Shown here: positions 23,944-38,419 of the stretch, in pieces | How positions within the stretch are numbered: the first letter of the stretch is position 1 | Layout: the number at the start of each line of letters is the position of its first letter | Assembly: GCF_944380985.1 (NCBI RefSeq) | Contig: NZ_CALWJJ010000004.1 | Span: 62,001-126,000 of the forward strand | DNA from: an uncultured Agathobaculum sp. | Lineage (GTDB): Bacteria > Bacillota > Clostridia > Oscillospirales > Butyricicoccaceae | Direction: 5' to 3' | Length of the DNA stretch: 64,000 nt | Translations under genes and position numbers: made by a program | The notes under the pieces: model-generated | What the model saw: only the letters and a program-made list of their open reading frames with translations | Told to the model about the DNA's origin: nothing | Databases searched by the model: none

Positions 23944-24267
23944 TTAATAATGCAGCACGATTCCCTTGCCCGAGACAAAGCCCTCGGTACCGTCATAACG
24001 CACGGCATACCAGGCGCCGCATTGCCCGCGCACGGATAGGCGCGCGCCGTCTGGTGCATGACCCGTGCAGGGCGCATCGGGGAAGGGAGCGGTGCGGATG
24101 GCAAGTCCGTTCTCATCCGCTTCAACTGTGGCGGTGCGCACACGGGGCGCGCGCAGGCAGTCTGCAAGCGAAAGCACTGCGCCGCGCACGATCGCGTCGA
24201 TCTGTCCGCGCATCGGCTCGCCTGCGAGTGGCTCTTGTGTTATGGATAGCGGATATGTATAGTTCAT
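23944..24267 (-). CDS. Small protein with SH3-like C-terminal domain
   Basis: This is a 107-residue protein. The last 55-60 residues (ENGLAIRTAPFPDAP, then GARLSVRGQCGAWYAVRYDG and TEGFVSGKGIVL) follow the bacterial SH3 (SH3_3) pattern: a GLxxRxxP opening, a central GxxWYxVRYxGxxGFV and a final strand. No signal peptide or membrane helix is visible, which is unusual because bacterial SH3 domains normally bind wall material outside. The N-terminal half (MNYTYPLSITQEPLAGEPM) is unrecognised. GGAGG is 8 bases before the start. No promoter or terminator is obvious. It lies just upstream of nfnA on the same strand. Confidence 0.7.
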   Translation of the reverse strand: MNYTYPLSITQEPLAGEPMRGQIDAIVRGAVLSLADCLRAPRVRTATVEADENGLAIRTAPFPDAPCTGHAPDGARLSVRGQCGAWYAVRYDGTEGFVSGKGIVLHY

Positions 24268-24393
24268 AGCAGATACCTCCAAACAGGATAATGTCGCTGT
24301 CAGACTATGCCCTGGCAGGCGGGGTGGACACTGATGCCCAGCGGAATAGCCAAAATACGGACTGAAATTTACGTTTTTTCGGTGAGAATAGAC

Positions 24394-24422
24394 TTGCATT
24401 TTCTATCATAGGCTTGTATAAT
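24394..24422 (+). promoter_or_regulatory. Promoter of the amino-acid ABC transporter operon
   Basis: TTGCAT (24394-24399), 17-bp spacer, TATAAT (24417-24422), 55 bases before the binding-protein start. Confidence 0.85.
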
Positions 24423-24476
24423 AATAAAAACATTTGAGTGCCGGCAGTGGCCGGCAAATCCTTTGGGAGGAGAGAA

Positions 24477-25277
24477 ATGATGATGAAGAAGCTTTCTGTT
24501 GTCATGCTGAGCACAGTTTTGGCAGGCTCGATGCTGCTTTTTGGCTGTGGCGGCAACGGCCAGACAGGCGGGCAATCTGGCGAGGTGGACAATGCTGAGG
24601 GCGGTGTGCTGGTGATGTCGACCAACGCGCAGTTCCCGCCGTATGAGTATTACGAGGGTGACCAGATCGTCGGCATTGACGCTGAGATCGCGGCCGCGCT
24701 GGCGGAAAAGCTCGGCATGACGCTGCAGATCGACGATATGGATTTTGACCCGGCGATCACTGCGGCGCAGACCGGCCAGTCCGACTTTGTTATGGCAGGT
24801 CTAACTGTCACCGAGGAGCGCCAGGAAAACCTGAACTTCACCGAGTCGTATGCAACCGGCATTCAGGTCGTTATTGTGCCGGAGGACTCCGACATCACTT
24901 CGATTGAGGATATGACCGGCAAGCTGATCGGCGTGCAGCAGGGCACCACGGGTGACATCTACTGCTCGGATACGCCGGAAAACGGCGGTTTTGGCGAGGA
25001 TGCCGTCGTTAAATACGCCTCTGGTCCGCTGGCGGTAGAGGCGCTCAAGAATGGCCAGGTGGACTGCGTTGTCATCGACAATGAGCCGGCCCGTGCATTT
25101 GTCGAGGCAAATGAGGGTCTTAAGATTCTGGAGACCGAGTATGCCGTAGAAGATTACGCGATCGGCGTTGCTAAGGACAACACAGAGCTACTCGATCAGC
25201 TCAATACCGCACTGGCTGAGCTTAAGGCGGATGGCACGGTGCAGTCGATTATCGACAAGTATATCAATGCTGAATGA
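24477..25277 (+). CDS. Amino-acid ABC transporter, substrate-binding lipoprotein
   Basis: This is a family 3 solute-binding protein anchored by lipid. The signal sequence ends in a lipobox-like LFGC with Cys24, followed by a flexible Gly/Gln-rich linker. The fold opens with VLVMSTNAQFPPYEYYEGDQIVG and contains GLTVTEERQENLNFTESY, the usual polar-amino-acid ligand motifs. It has 266 residues. GGGAGGAG lies before a triple ATG (24477, 24480, 24483); the first is used. It is first of three genes with permease and ATPase. The ligand cannot be read from sequence. Confidence 0.93.
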   Translation: MMMKKLSVVMLSTVLAGSMLLFGCGGNGQTGGQSGEVDNAEGGVLVMSTNAQFPPYEYYEGDQIVGIDAEIAAALAEKLGMTLQIDDMDFDPAITAAQTGQSDFVMAGLTVTEERQENLNFTESYATGIQVVIVPEDSDITSIEDMTGKLIGVQQGTTGDIYCSDTPENGGFGEDAVVKYASGPLAVEALKNGQVDCVVIDNEPARAFVEANEGLKILETEYAVEDYAIGVAKDNTELLDQLNTALAELKADGTVQSIIDKYINAE

Positions 25278-25349
25278 TAAGATAACATATCGGTCAGGGA
25301 CGGCACAGGCTGCCGCCCCTGATTGCCTATTTTGGAGGAGGGGGAACGG

Positions 25350-26126
25350 ATGAGATTTGATGAGTGGCTGACGGCGGCGCCGGACTGGCTGTCAGGCGGG
25401 CCGGAATGGTTGCAACAGCTGTGCTATTCTTTTTATCAAACCTGGATCATGGACGGTAACTGGAAATTCTTTGCCGACGGCCTGCGCATCACACTGCTGA
25501 CGACGGTTGGCGCGCTGATCCTTGGCGTTTTGATCGGCGTGTTTATTGCGATTGTGCGGTCTGCCTATGATTCGCGCCGCGCGGGCACGCGGCCCAATCC
25601 GCTTTTCTGGCTGCTGAACCTGATCTGCAAGCTGTATCTGACCGTCATCCGCGGCACGCCGATGATGGTGCAGCTGCTGATCTCCTGTTTTGTCATCATG
25701 CTACCGCGCGGAGAGCGGGAGCTTTTGATGTGCGCGATCATCACCTTCGGCATCAACTCGGGCGCTTATGTAGCGGAAATCGTGCGATCGGGCATTATGT
25801 CGATTAGCAGCGGCCAGATGGAGGCAGGGCGGTCGCTCGGCCTGAACTATGGCCAGACGATGCGCTATATCATCATCCCGCAGGCGATTAAAAACATTTT
25901 GCCAGCGCTTGGCAATGAGCTGATCGTGCTGGTTAAGGAAACCTCGATCGTAACGACGATCGGCCTGAAGGATTTGACCAAGGGCGCGCAGATCATTGTG
26001 ACCAATACTTATAACACGATGATGACCTATATCAGCCTTGCGGTGATCTATCTGGTGATCGTGCTGATCCTCACTAAATTGCTCGGCATTTTTGAAAGGA
26101 GGCTGCGCGCAAGTGATCGACGTTAG
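25350..26126 (+). CDS. Amino-acid ABC transporter, permease (HisM/GlnP type)
   Basis: This is an inner-membrane channel subunit. It has an N-terminal amphipathic region, then about five membrane segments. The permease signature is in [23 protein letters not shown], with the coupling EAA loop ending [13 protein letters not shown]. It has 258 residues. ATG 25350 follows GGAGGAGGGG. A single permease gene implies a homodimeric channel. It overlaps the ATPase gene by 14 bases. Confidence 0.94.
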   Translation: MRFDEWLTAAPDWLSGGPEWLQQLCYSFYQTWIMDGNWKFFADGLRITLLTTVGALILGVLIGVFIAIVRSAYDSRRAGTRPNPLFWLLNLICKLYLTVIRGTPMMVQLLISCFVIMLPRGERELLMCAIITFGINSGAYVAEIVRSGIMSISSGQMEAGRSLGLNYGQTMRYIIIPQAIKNILPALGNELIVLVKETSIVTTIGLKDLTKGAQIIVTNTYNTMMTYISLAVIYLVIVLILTKLLGIFERRLRASDRR

Positions 26127-26835
26127 AAACCTGCACAAGTCCTTTGGCGACCATGAGGTGCTGGCTGGAGTCAACGAGCACATCGAGAAAGGGGAGAAAG
26201 TGGTCATTATCGGGCCGTCCGGCTCGGGCAAATCGACCTTTCTGCGCTGCCTGAATCTGCTTGAGGAGCCGACCAGCGGCGACATAATCTTTGAGGGGCA
26301 AAACATTACCTCCAAAAAAACGGACATCAACCTTATCCGCCGCAAGATGGGCATGGTGTTTCAGCAATTCAATCTGTTCCCGCACTTAACTGTGCGCGAA
26401 AACATCAAACTCGCCCCGGTCAAGTTGGGGGTTATGGATAATTTAGCGGCGGACGCGCGCGCAATGGAGCTTTTGGAGCGCGTCGGTCTGCCGGATAAGG
26501 CGGACAGCTACCCGATCCAGCTTTCGGGTGGCCAGCAGCAGCGCATCGCAATCGCCCGTGCGCTGGCAATGAATCCGGATGTGATGCTGTTTGACGAGCC
26601 GACCTCGGCGCTTGACCCGGAGATGGTCGGCGAAGTGCTTGAGATTATGAAAGAGCTGGCAGACGACGGTATGACGATGGTCGTCGTCACACACGAGATG
26701 GGCTTCGCACGCGAGGTAGGCACGCGCGTGCTGTTCATGGACGGCGGCAATATTGTCGAGCAGAACGAGCCGCGCGAATTTTTTGCCAATCCGCAAAATC
26801 CGCGCCTGAAGGACTTTTTGTCCAAGGTGCTGTGA
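26113..26835 (+). CDS. Amino-acid ABC transporter, ATP-binding protein (GlnQ type)
   Basis: This is the ATPase that drives uptake. Walker [10 protein letters not shown] lies at 34-42, the Q-loop in [14 protein letters not shown], the signature in LSGGQQQR, Walker B in [14 protein letters not shown], and the switch His in [10 protein letters not shown]. The start is GTG 26113 ([12 protein letters not shown]) with AAAGGAGG upstream, inside the permease reading frame. It has 240 residues. The last gene of the operon is followed by a perfect hairpin. Confidence 0.96.
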   Translation: MIDVRNLHKSFGDHEVLAGVNEHIEKGEKVVIIGPSGSGKSTFLRCLNLLEEPTSGDIIFEGQNITSKKTDINLIRRKMGMVFQQFNLFPHLTVRENIKLAPVKLGVMDNLAADARAMELLERVGLPDKADSYPIQLSGGQQQRIAIARALAMNPDVMLFDEPTSALDPEMVGEVLEIMKELADDGMTMVVVTHEMGFAREVGTRVLFMDGGNIVEQNEPREFFANPQNPRLKDFLSKVL

Positions 26836-26840
26836 AACTG

Positions 26841-26880
26841 CATAACAAAGAGGACGCGGGGGCGCGTCCTCTTTGTTATG
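26841..26880 (+). terminator. Perfect 18-bp hairpin after the ABC operon
   Basis: Arms 26841-26858 and 26863-26880 (CATAACAAAGAGGACGCG) are perfectly complementary around GGGG. The T-rich part (CTTTGTTAT) lies within the 3' arm. Confidence 0.8.
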
Positions 26881-26962
26881 CCTAAAAGCTGTGCGGTCGT
26901 GCAAACTGTCTCGTTTGCAGGCAGCGAGCAGAAAAGCAGATTTCCATACGGCAAAAACAAAA

Positions 26963-26984
26963 GGCAGACGGAACGCCGTCTGCC
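26963..26984. other. Hairpin 20 bases upstream of the rpoB promoter
   Basis: GGCAGACGG (26963-26971) pairs with 26976-26984 around AACG. The minus strand then reads TTTTGTTTTTG, so it resembles a terminator for minus-strand transcription, although no minus gene converges here. Confidence 0.45.
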
Positions 26985-27003
26985 AAAACATACAAAAAGT
27001 TTC

Positions 27004-27033
27004 TTGACATCTTGTGCAAAAACATGGTATAAT
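27004..27033 (+). promoter_or_regulatory. Strong promoter of rpoBC
   Basis: TTGACA (27004-27009), 18-bp spacer, TATAAT (27028-27033) with extended -10 TGG. It is the main signal in the 352-base gap 26836-27187. A leader of about 145 bases before rpoB shows no strong hairpin. Confidence 0.88.
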
Positions 27034-27187
27034 AAAACGCTCAACAAAATCGTGGAAATTTATCCGATTTCTATCTATATGTTAGCACGTCCTGCTATAG
27101 AATGCAAGACCAAAAATAATATTTTTGCCACGCCGCCGGGCGTATCAGCCACCAACACAGCCGAAAGAAACGGAGTGATCAAAGCAC

Positions 27188-30100
27188 ATGAAGGTGAAAG
27201 ACGTACAGCACGGCAAAACCACGCGAAAAAGCTTTGCGCGCATTGATGAGATTTTGGAGATGCCCAATCTGATTGAGGTGCAGAAGAAGTCTTATCAGTG
27301 GTTCCTTGACGAGGGCCTGCGCGAGGTTTTTGCCGACACAGCGTCCATCACGGACTACACCGGCAATCTTGAGCTTTCGTTCCTCGATTACTCGATGGAC
27401 GAGGAGCCTAAGTACAGCGTTGAGGAGTGCAAGGCACGCGACGCCACGTACGCGACGCCGCTCAAGGTCCGCATGCGCCTGCGCAATAAGGAGACGGGTG
27501 AGATCAAGGAGCAGGAAATCTTCATGGGCGATTTCCCGAAGATGACCGATTCGGCTACCTTTATCATCAACGGCGCTGAGCGTGCGATCGTCTCTCAGCT
27601 TGTCCGCTCGCCCGGCGTATACTACGGCCGCGAATATGATAAGACGGATAAAATGCTGCTTTCCGCCACGGTCATCCCGTACCGCGGCGCGTGGTTGGAA
27701 TATGAGACTGACGCCAACGACGTTTTCTACGTCCGTATCGACAAAAACCGCAAGATCCCGATCACAAGCTTCATCCGTGCAATCGGCGTCAAGACCGATA
27801 CGGAGATCAAGGCGCTGTTCGGCGAGGATCCGCTGCTGCTCGCCACGCTTGATAAGGACGCTGCACACACCGCCGACGAGGCGCTCATTGAGATTTACAG
27901 AAGAATGCGTCCGGGCGAGCCGCCCTCTGTCGAGTCGGCGACCAGCCTGATGGACGCTATGTTCTTTGATACCCGGCGCTACGATATTTCCGCAGTCGGC
28001 CGCTATAAGTATAACAAAAAGCTGGACATCGCCCGCCGCATTGCCGGTCATCGGCTGTGCGAGCCTGCTGTCGATCCGATGACCGGCGAGGTGCTCGCCG
28101 AAGCGGACGAGGTGCTTACCCGTGACAAGGCGCGCTTGCTCAGTGCGCGCGGTGTCAATCATGTGATGATCGAGGCAGCCGAGGGTGAGACTGTCAAGGT
28201 GTTTGGCAATGGAATGGTCGACATCGATGCCTTCCAGGACTATATCGGCTTTTCGGCCGAAGAACTCGGCATCAAGGAAAAGGTCAGCTTCCGGGTGCTC
28301 AAGGAGATCATCGACTCGGGCGTTTCAGGCGATGAGATAAAAAAAGCTGTACAGAGCCGCATGCTCGAACTCATCCCCAAGACCATCGTGGTCGACGATA
28401 TGCTCGCTTCAATCTGCTACCTGCTCAACCTGAGCCATGGTGTCGGCGTGGCGGACGATATTGATCACCTGGGCAACCGCCGCCTGCGCTGTGTGGGCGA
28501 GCTGCTGCAAAATCAGTTCCGTATCGGCTTTTCCCGCATGGAGCGCGTCATCCGTGAGCGCATGACCACCCAGGATCTGGACATTGTCACCCCGCAGAGC
28601 CTGATTAACATCCGTCCGGTAACGGCTGCGATCAAGGAGTTCTTTGGCTCCTCTCCGCTCTCGCAGTTTATGGATCAGAACAACCCGCTGGCAGAGCTGA
28701 CGCACAAGCGCCGCATGTCGGCGCTCGGCCCAGGCGGCCTGTCGCGCGATCGCGCCTCGTTTGAAGTGCGCGACGTGCACTATTCGCACTATGGCCGCCT
28801 GTGCCCGATCGAGACCCCGGAAGGTCCGAATATCGGCCTGATCTCCTACCTTGCGACCTATGCGCGCGTCAACGATTTTGGTTTTATCGAGGCGCCGTAC
28901 CGCATCATTGATAAGGAAAACGGCCGTGTGACTGACGAGGTGCGCTATATGACTGCGGACGTCGAGGATGAATATATCGTCTGCCAGGCAACCGAGCCGA
29001 TCGACGAGAACGGATGCCTGCTGGGCGACCGCATCACCTGCCGCCTGCGCGACGAGTTTATTGAGGTTGACCGCAAGGATGTCGACCTGATGGACGTTTC
29101 ACCCCGCATGATGGTTTCGGTTGCAACCGCGTTTATCCCATTCCTTGACCATGACGACGCGAACCGCGCGCTGATGGGCGCGAACATGCAGCGCCAGGCC
29201 GTACCGCTGCTGTGCACCGAGGCGCCCGTGGTGGCTACCGGTATGGAATACAAGGCGGCGGTCGACTCGGGCACCATCCCGCTGGCCGAGGGCGACGGCG
29301 TTGTCACCCGGGTGACCGCGCGCGAGGTTACTGTTCACTACGATAACGGCGAGGAAAAAAGCTATCATTTGACCAAGTTCCTGCGCTCTAACCAGTCGAC
29401 TTGCATCAATATGCGGCCGATCGTTGACCTGGGTGAGCGTGTCAAGACCGGCGATGTGCTGGCTGACGGTCCGTCCACTGACAAGGGCGAGATCGCGCTT
29501 GGCAAGAATGCGCTGATCGGCTTTATGACCTGGGAGGGCTACAACTACGAGGACGCCGTCCTGCTCAACGAGCGGCTGGTGCGCGACGATGTGTATACTT
29601 CGATCCACATTGAAGAATACGAATCAGAATCCCGCGATACCAAGCTAGGGCCGGAGGAAATCACCCGTGACATTCCAAACGTCGGCGAGGATGCGCTGCG
29701 CAATCTTGATGAGCGCGGCATCATCCGTGTGGGCGCGGAGATCCAGGCAGGCGACATTCTGGTCGGCAAGGTGACGCCCAAGGGCGAGACCGAGCTGACC
29801 GCCGAGGAGCGCCTGCTGCGTGCGATCTTCGGCGAAAAGGCGCGCGAGGTGCGCGATACCTCGTTGCGCGCGCCGCATGGCGAATCCGGCATCGTGGTTG
29901 ACGTCAAAGTGTTCACCCGCGAAAATGGCGATGAGCTCTCGCCCGGCGTCAACATGGTGGTGCGTGTGTATATTGCGCAAAAGCGCAAGATCTCGGTCGG
30001 CGACAAGATGGCCGGCCGCCACGGCAACAAGGGTGTTGTATCCCGCATCCTGCCGCAGGAGGATATGCCTTTCCTCGAGGATGGCACACCGCTTGACATC

Positions 30101-30895
30101 GTGCTCAATCCGCTCGGTGTTCCGTCGCGTATGAACATCGGGCAGGTGCTTGAAGTACACCTTGGCTTTGCGGCTAAAAAACGTGGCTGGAAGGTTGAGA
30201 CGCCGGTGTTTGACGGCGCAACGCTTGAGGACATCGAGGAGATGCTGGTTGAGGCCGGCGTCAATGAAGATGGCAAGAGCGTCGTTTACGACGGCCGCAC
30301 CGGTGAGCGGTTTGACAACCGTGTTACCGTAGGCTATATGTACTACCTCAAGCTCCACCACCTGGTAGACGATAAGATTCATGCCCGCTCGACCGGCCCT
30401 TATTCGCTTGTCACTCAGCAGCCGCTCGGTGGCAAGGCGCAGTTTGGCGGCCAGCGTTTCGGCGAGATGGAGGTCTGGGCGCTCGAGGCATATGGCGCAG
30501 CTTATACCCTGCAGGAGATCCTGACCGTCAAGTCAGACGATATTACCGGTCGCGTCAAGACCTATGAGGCGATTGTTAAGGGCCATAACGTGCCCCAGCC
30601 GGGCGTACCCGAGTCGTTTAAGGTACTGGTCAAGGAGCTTCAGAGCCTGTGCCTTGATATTCAGGTGCTGGACGAGAATATGGAGGTTATCGAGCTGGCC
30701 GACGATGAAGAGGACGAAGTGGATTTCTCCCGCCCGATGGAGCATGCCGTTTCGGGCGCGGATGAGGAATTTACCGCCGCCGGATTTGGCATCAACGATG
30801 CCGAGGAGGGCGATACCGATCTCTTCGCACTCGATAATGGCATGGAAAGTGAAGATGATGCCGAGGATGATTTTGGTGATGGACTGGACGAATAA
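27188..30895 (+). CDS. rpoB: DNA-directed RNA polymerase beta subunit
   Basis: This is the catalytic-core subunit with RpoC. It starts [19 protein letters not shown] and has 1235 residues. The rifampicin pocket region reads [20 protein letters not shown], then [10 protein letters not shown], with the drug-contact Asp, His and Ser all in the sensitive state. [15 protein letters not shown] and the C-terminal [19 protein letters not shown] are intact. The C-terminal tail of about 60 residues is strongly acidic. rplJ and rplL, commonly found upstream, are not here; rpoB has its own promoter. Confidence 0.99.
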   Translation: MKVKDVQHGKTTRKSFARIDEILEMPNLIEVQKKSYQWFLDEGLREVFADTASITDYTGNLELSFLDYSMDEEPKYSVEECKARDATYATPLKVRMRLRNKETGEIKEQEIFMGDFPKMTDSATFIINGAERAIVSQLVRSPGVYYGREYDKTDKMLLSATVIPYRGAWLEYETDANDVFYVRIDKNRKIPITSFIRAIGVKTDTEIKALFGEDPLLLATLDKDAAHTADEALIEIYRRMRPGEPPSVESATSLMDAMFFDTRRYDISAVGRYKYNKKLDIARRIAGHRLCEPAVDPMTGEVLAEADEVLTRDKARLLSARGVNHVMIEAAEGETVKVFGNGMVDIDAFQDYIGFSAEELGIKEKVSFRVLKEIIDSGVSGDEIKKAVQSRMLELIPKTIVVDDMLASICYLLNLSHGVGVADDIDHLGNRRLRCVGELLQNQFRIGFSRMERVIRERMTTQDLDIVTPQSLINIRPVTAAIKEFFGSSPLSQFMDQNNPLAELTHKRRMSALGPGGLSRDRASFEVRDVHYSHYGRLCPIETPEGPNIGLISYLATYARVNDFGFIEAPYRIIDKENGRVTDEVRYMTADVEDEYIVCQATEPIDENGCLLGDRITCRLRDEFIEVDRKDVDLMDVSPRMMVSVATAFIPFLDHDDANRALMGANMQRQAVPLLCTEAPVVATGMEYKAAVDSGTIPLAEGDGVVTRVTAREVTVHYDNGEEKSYHLTKFLRSNQSTCINMRPIVDLGERVKTGDVLADGPSTDKGEIALGKNALIGFMTWEGYNYEDAVLLNERLVRDDVYTSIHIEEYESESRDTKLGPEEITRDIPNVGEDALRNLDERGIIRVGAEIQAGDILVGKVTPKGETELTAEERLLRAIFGEKAREVRDTSLRAPHGESGIVVDVKVFTRENGDELSPGVNMVVRVYIAQKRKISVGDKMAGRHGNKGVVSRILPQEDMPFLEDGTPLDIVLNPLGVPSRMNIGQVLEVHLGFAAKKRGWKVETPVFDGATLEDIEEMLVEAGVNEDGKSVVYDGRTGERFDNRVTVGYMYYLKLHHLVDDKIHARSTGPYSLVTQQPLGGKAQFGGQRFGEMEVWALEAYGAAYTLQEILTVKSDDITGRVKTYEAIVKGHNVPQPGVPESFKVLVKELQSLCLDIQVLDENMEVIELADDEEDEVDFSRPMEHAVSGADEEFTAAGFGINDAEEGDTDLFALDNGMESEDDAEDDFGDGLDE

Positions 30896-30956
30896 CGCCG
30901 CAGTCAAACCGTGCTGAAATCATCCGTCAAGAGGGAAGGAGCATCTGATTAAATAT

Positions 30957-34490
<3,534 letters not shown>

Positions 34491-34531
34491 AAAGCATAGT
34501 TTCGCCGTTTTAATAAGGTATAAGGCAGGCG

Positions 34532-34564
34532 GGGCAGGGGAATGCTCAAAGCGTTTCCCTGCCC
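34532..34564 (+). terminator. Hairpin after rpoC
   Basis: An 11-bp stem (34532-34542 with 34554-34564, core GGGCAGGG/CCCTGCCC) has no T-run after it. It may be a partial terminator or processing site; a new promoter follows. Confidence 0.5.
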
Positions 34565-34628
34565 TGCGTCTACCTTGGAAGAATAGGCGGAAAATGTAAG
34601 AAAACGATAAAATTTCCTACAAAAACGC

Positions 34629-34657
34629 TTGACTTCATATTGCCAAACATTTATACT
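34629..34657 (+). promoter_or_regulatory. Promoter upstream of the L7Ae-like/str operon
   Basis: TTGACT (34629-34634), 17-bp spacer, TATACT (34652-34657), 29 bases before the L7Ae-like start. It would give the ribosomal-protein genes their own transcript. Confidence 0.8.
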
Positions 34658-34686
34658 AATGAAGTATGCCGTATAGGAGGGTTACT

Positions 34687-34932
34687 ATGCTTTCACAACT
34701 TCAGACGGCGAACAAGGTCATCGGTGTCAAGCAGTCGAAAAAGGCAATTCGAGAGGGCGCGGCCACGCTGGTCTATATTGCGCTGGACGCGGAAAAGCGT
34801 GTTGTCGGGCCGATTTACGAGCTTTGCAGCGAAACCGGAACTGAGGTCAATGAGATCACTACCATGGCAGAGCTGGGCGACGCCGCCGGCATTAATGTGG
34901 GCGCGGCGGTTGTCACTGTTCTGCGCGATTGA
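34687..34932 (+). CDS. L7Ae/L30e-family RNA-binding protein (YbxF-like)
   Basis: This is an 81-residue single-domain protein of the L7Ae/L30e/S12e fold (NKVIGVKQSKKAIREGAATLVYIALDA; later ELGDAAGINVGAAVVTVL). Family members bind kink-turn RNA. In Bacillus the equivalent gene (ybxF) lies in the same place, between rpoC and rpsL. AGGAGG is 6 bases before ATG 34687. Whether it is a ribosomal component here is unknown. Confidence 0.9.
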   Translation: MLSQLQTANKVIGVKQSKKAIREGAATLVYIALDAEKRVVGPIYELCSETGTEVNEITTMAELGDAAGINVGAAVVTVLRD

Positions 34933-34993
34933 TTGTGATGAAACGCGCCGCGTGCGCTTTTCATAAATATCTTTAAAAGAAGGAGGAAATAAA

Positions 34994-35413
34994 ATGCCAA
35001 CTTTTAACCAACTCGTCCGTAAGGGTCGCGAGGCAGCCATCTACAAATCTACGGCGCCGGCACTGCAGGTAGGCTACAATTCTCAGAAGAAGAAGTCGAC
35101 CGATCAGCCCGCTCCGCAGAAGCGTGGTGTCTGCACCACGGTTAAAACCATGACGCCCAAGAAGCCGAATTCCGCGCTTCGCAAGGTTGCTCGTGTTAAG
35201 CTGACCAACCAGATGGAAGTTTCCGCTTACATCCCTGGTGAGGGCCACAATTTGCAGGAGCACTCGGTCGTTATGGTGCGCGGTGGTCGTGTAAAGGACC
35301 TTCCTGGCGTCCGTTACCATATCATCCGCGGCACGCTGGATACCCAGGGTGTGGCCAACCGCCGTCAGGCGCGCTCGAAGTACGGCGCCAAGCGTCCGAA
35401 GGCCGGTAAGTAA
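34994..35413 (+). CDS. rpsL: 30S ribosomal protein S12
   Basis: This is a decoding-centre protein of 139 residues. The conserved loop [17 protein letters not shown] has Lys at the streptomycin-determining positions, and [14 protein letters not shown] is intact, so no classic resistance change is present. It has the basic C-terminus [17 protein letters not shown] precedes ATG 34994. First of the str genes. Confidence 0.99.
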   Translation: MPTFNQLVRKGREAAIYKSTAPALQVGYNSQKKKSTDQPAPQKRGVCTTVKTMTPKKPNSALRKVARVKLTNQMEVSAYIPGEGHNLQEHSVVMVRGGRVKDLPGVRYHIIRGTLDTQGVANRRQARSKYGAKRPKAGK

Positions 35414-35717
35414 ATCTGTGCATAATCGCGTGTGCTGCGTTGCGGTGCTTGTCGCGTATCTTTTTGTGTGCGCTCCCGCACCGTGCCATACTCACACGAT
35501 TTTGCTCGATTTAACAATCGGTAACCCATACGTTTTGCGAGAAAAGTTAAAGTTTTCAGCAAAGCACTCTACTTGCTTTGTCTGAGGCGTTTTATATCCG
35601 TTTGATTTGATATGATAGGGCGGATGTATTACCTCGGACGGGCATGACAACGGCTGGCCCTGAAAAGCGCAGCCGTAGTACCTGTGAAATCAAATTATTT
35701 TGAAGGAGGGAAGTAAA
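35414..35717 (+). other. 304-base structured gap between rpsL and rpsG
   Basis: No gene is visible, although rpsL and rpsG usually lie close together. A 7-bp hairpin (ACGGCTG 35650-35656 with CAGCCGT 35670-35676) lies 40-70 bases before the rpsG start. A -10-like TATGAT at 35611-35616 has only a poor -35. In E. coli S7 represses its operon by binding the rpsL-rpsG spacer; a similar role here is inference. Confidence 0.4.
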
Positions 35718-36188
35718 GTGCCAAGAAGAGGTAATGTCCCGAAGAGAGACGTTCTGCCCGATCCGCTTTATAATTCCAAGCTCGTCACCAAGCTGGTCAA
35801 CTCGATCATGCTGGACGGCAAGAAGGGCGTTTCGCAGAAGGTCGTATATGGTGCTTTCGATATTGTCCGCGAGAAGACCGGACGCGAACCGCTGGAGGTT
35901 TTCACCGAAGCGATGGAGAATATCATGCCGTCGCTCGAAGTTAAGGCCCGCCGTGTCGGCGGCGCCACCTACCAGGTGCCGATGGAAGTGCGCCCAGAGC
36001 GTCGTCAGACCCTGGGCTTGCGCTGGATCACCCGATATGCCCGCACGCGCTCCGAAAAGACCATGCGCGAGCGTCTGGCCGGTGAGATCATGGACGCCTG
36101 CAACAATCTGGGCGGCGCTGTCAAAAAGCGCGAGGACACGCACAAGATGGCGGAAGCGAACAAGGCGTTTGCACACTACCGCTATTGA
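35718..36188 (+). CDS. rpsG: 30S ribosomal protein S7
   Basis: S7 is a primary 16S rRNA-binding protein of the head; 156 residues. It starts at GTG 35718 ([16 protein letters not shown]) with GAAGGAGGG upstream. Family blocks [16 protein letters not shown] and [37 protein letters not shown] (split in two conserved helices) are present. fusA follows after 35 bases. Confidence 0.99.
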   Translation: MPRRGNVPKRDVLPDPLYNSKLVTKLVNSIMLDGKKGVSQKVVYGAFDIVREKTGREPLEVFTEAMENIMPSLEVKARRVGGATYQVPMEVRPERRQTLGLRWITRYARTRSEKTMRERLAGEIMDACNNLGGAVKKREDTHKMAEANKAFAHYRY

Positions 36189-36223
36189 TCTGCGTGCTAT
36201 TGGGCGTTTGAAAGGAGAGCAAT

Positions 36224-38329
36224 ATGCCTAGAGAATATTCCCTGGAACGGACCAGAAATATCGGCATCATGGCGCACATCGACGCCGGTAAAACCACTAC
36301 CACCGAGCGTATTCTGTATTACACCGGTGTAAATCACAAAATTGGCGATACCCACGACGGTACCGCCACCATGGACTGGATGGCGCAGGAACAGGAGCGC
36401 GGCATCACCATCACCTCGGCCGCGACCACCTGCCATTGGTCTGGCTCGCAGCACCAGTTCCCGGAGCATCGCATCAACATCATCGATACCCCGGGCCACG
36501 TCGACTTTACCATTGAGGTGCAGCGCTCGCTGCGCGTGCTGGATGGTTCTGTCACCGTTTTCTGCGCAAAGGGCGGCGTTGAGCCGCAGTCCGAAACCGT
36601 ATGGCATCAGGCTAACGATTATCATGTGCCGCGCATGGCGTTCGTTAATAAGATGGACATCATGGGCGCGGACTTTTTCAATGTTGTCGCAATGATGAAG
36701 GACCGTCTCAAGTGTAACGCGGTTCCGATCCAGTTGCCGATCGGCGTCGAGGATACGTTCCGCGGTATCATCGACCTGGTCAACATGCGCGCCGAGGTCT
36801 ATTATGACGATCTTGGCAAGGATGTGCGCGATGAGGACATCCCGGCGGACATGCTTGAGCAGGCACAGCAGTACCACGATGCATTGTGGGAAGCGGCTGC
36901 CGAGCTGGATGAAGACCTGATGATGAAGTACCTCGAGGGAGAGGAGATTACTCCGGAGGAGGTTAAGGCCGCGATCCGCAAGGGAACGATTGCCAACGAG
37001 GTCGTTCCGGTACTATGCGGCACGGCTTATCGCAATAAGGGCGTGCAGATGCTGCTTGACGCGGTAATCGACTATATGCCCGCGCCGACCGACATCCCGG
37101 ACATTAAGGGCATTAACCCGAAGACTGGCGAGGAGGATTCCCGTCCGTCATCCGACGACGCGCCGTTCTCTGCGCTGGCGTTCAAGATTGCAACCGACCC
37201 CTTTGTCGGCCGACTGACCTATTTCCGCGTGTACTCCGGATCGATCACCGCGGGTTCCTCTGTGCTTAACGCAACGAAGGATAACCGCGAGCGCCTTGGC
37301 CGCATTCTGCAAATGCACGCAAACCACCGTCAGGATATTGACGTGGTATATTCGGGCGATATTGCAGGCGGCATCGGTTTTAAAAATGTGACGACGGGCG
37401 ATACGCTCTGCGACGAAAAGCATCCGATCATCCTGGAGTCGATGAACTTCCCGGAGCCGGTTATCCGCGTTGCGATCGAGCCTAAGACCAAGGCTGGTCA
37501 GGAGAAGATGGGCATTGCGCTGGCAAAGCTTGCGGAGGAGGATCCGACCTTCAAGACTTACACCGACGAGGAGACCGGACAGACCATCATCGCTGGTATG
37601 GGTGAGCTGCATCTTGAGATTATCGTAGACCGCCTGCTGCGCGAGTTTAAGGTGGAGGCTAATGTTGGCGAGCCGCAGGTTGCCTACAAGGAGACCATCC
37701 GCCGCTCTGCGGATGTCGATCAGAAGTACGCACGCCAGTCGGGCGGTAAGGGCCAGTACGGCCACGTCAAGATTATTGTTGAGCCGAACGAGTCCGGCAA
37801 GGGTTATGAGTTCATCAACAAGATTGTTGGCGGTGCCATCCCGAAGGAGTATATTGAGCCGGTTAACCAGGGAATCCAGGGCGCGATGCAGGCTGGCATT
37901 CTGGCAGGCTACCCGGTTGTCGATGTTAAGGTCACGCTGTATGACGGCTCGTATCACGAGGTCGACTCCTCTGAAATGGCGTTTAAGATTGCGGGTTCGA
38001 TGGCGTTCAAGGAAGCGATGAAGAAGGCCGATCCTGTGCTGATGGAGCCTATCATGCAGGTGGATGTGCTGGTGCCCGAAGAGTATATGGGCGACGTAAT
38101 CGGCGGCCTGAACGCGCGCCGTGGCCAGATTCAGGGCATGGAGCCGCGCGGCGGTGTGCAAGCGGTTTCCGCTGCTGTGCCGCTCAGTGAGATGTTCGGC
38201 TACGCAACTGCGCTGCGCTCGAGCACACAGGGCCGTGGCCAGTACACCATGCAGCCCAGCCACTATACTGAAGTTCCGAAAAACATTCAGGAAAAGATCA
38301 TGGATAGCCGGAGCAAAAACGACAACTAA
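36224..38329 (+). CDS. fusA: Elongation factor G
   Basis: EF-G is the GTPase that drives ribosomal translocation. The G1 loop [17 protein letters not shown] is near the N-terminus, switch II in [12 protein letters not shown], and [10 protein letters not shown] marks G4. Domain IV carries [11 protein letters not shown], and the C-terminus has the domain V block [10 protein letters not shown]. It has 701 residues. AAAGGAG is upstream of ATG 36224. Third gene of the str operon. Confidence 0.99.
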   Translation: MPREYSLERTRNIGIMAHIDAGKTTTTERILYYTGVNHKIGDTHDGTATMDWMAQEQERGITITSAATTCHWSGSQHQFPEHRINIIDTPGHVDFTIEVQRSLRVLDGSVTVFCAKGGVEPQSETVWHQANDYHVPRMAFVNKMDIMGADFFNVVAMMKDRLKCNAVPIQLPIGVEDTFRGIIDLVNMRAEVYYDDLGKDVRDEDIPADMLEQAQQYHDALWEAAAELDEDLMMKYLEGEEITPEEVKAAIRKGTIANEVVPVLCGTAYRNKGVQMLLDAVIDYMPAPTDIPDIKGINPKTGEEDSRPSSDDAPFSALAFKIATDPFVGRLTYFRVYSGSITAGSSVLNATKDNRERLGRILQMHANHRQDIDVVYSGDIAGGIGFKNVTTGDTLCDEKHPIILESMNFPEPVIRVAIEPKTKAGQEKMGIALAKLAEEDPTFKTYTDEETGQTIIAGMGELHLEIIVDRLLREFKVEANVGEPQVAYKETIRRSADVDQKYARQSGGKGQYGHVKIIVEPNESGKGYEFINKIVGGAIPKEYIEPVNQGIQGAMQAGILAGYPVVDVKVTLYDGSYHEVDSSEMAFKIAGSMAFKEAMKKADPVLMEPIMQVDVLVPEEYMGDVIGGLNARRGQIQGMEPRGGVQAVSAAVPLSEMFGYATALRSSTQGRGQYTMQPSHYTEVPKNIQEKIMDSRSKNDN

Positions 38330-38344
38330 AAAGCAGGATAGCTA

Positions 38345-38373
38345 TTGCATTTTTCTGCAATTTGCAGTAGAAT
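38345..38373 (+). promoter_or_regulatory. Promoter for tuf
   Basis: TTGCAT (38345-38350), 17-bp spacer, TAGAAT (38368-38373) in the 90-base gap after fusA. A small TTGCA/TGCAA inverted repeat overlaps its -35. Confidence 0.7.
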
Positions 38374-38419
38374 ATATTCACCATGACTATGTAATTGAAT
38401 TACGAGGAGGATAATCACA

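Noticed and set aside
28636..28740. Rifampicin-resistance change in RpoB
   Set aside because: The Asp, His and Ser positions that contact the drug are all in the sensitive state; Pro and Ala differences are ordinary variation.
35150..35200. Streptomycin-resistance change in S12
   Set aside because: Both key Lys residues are present in the KKPNSALRK loop.
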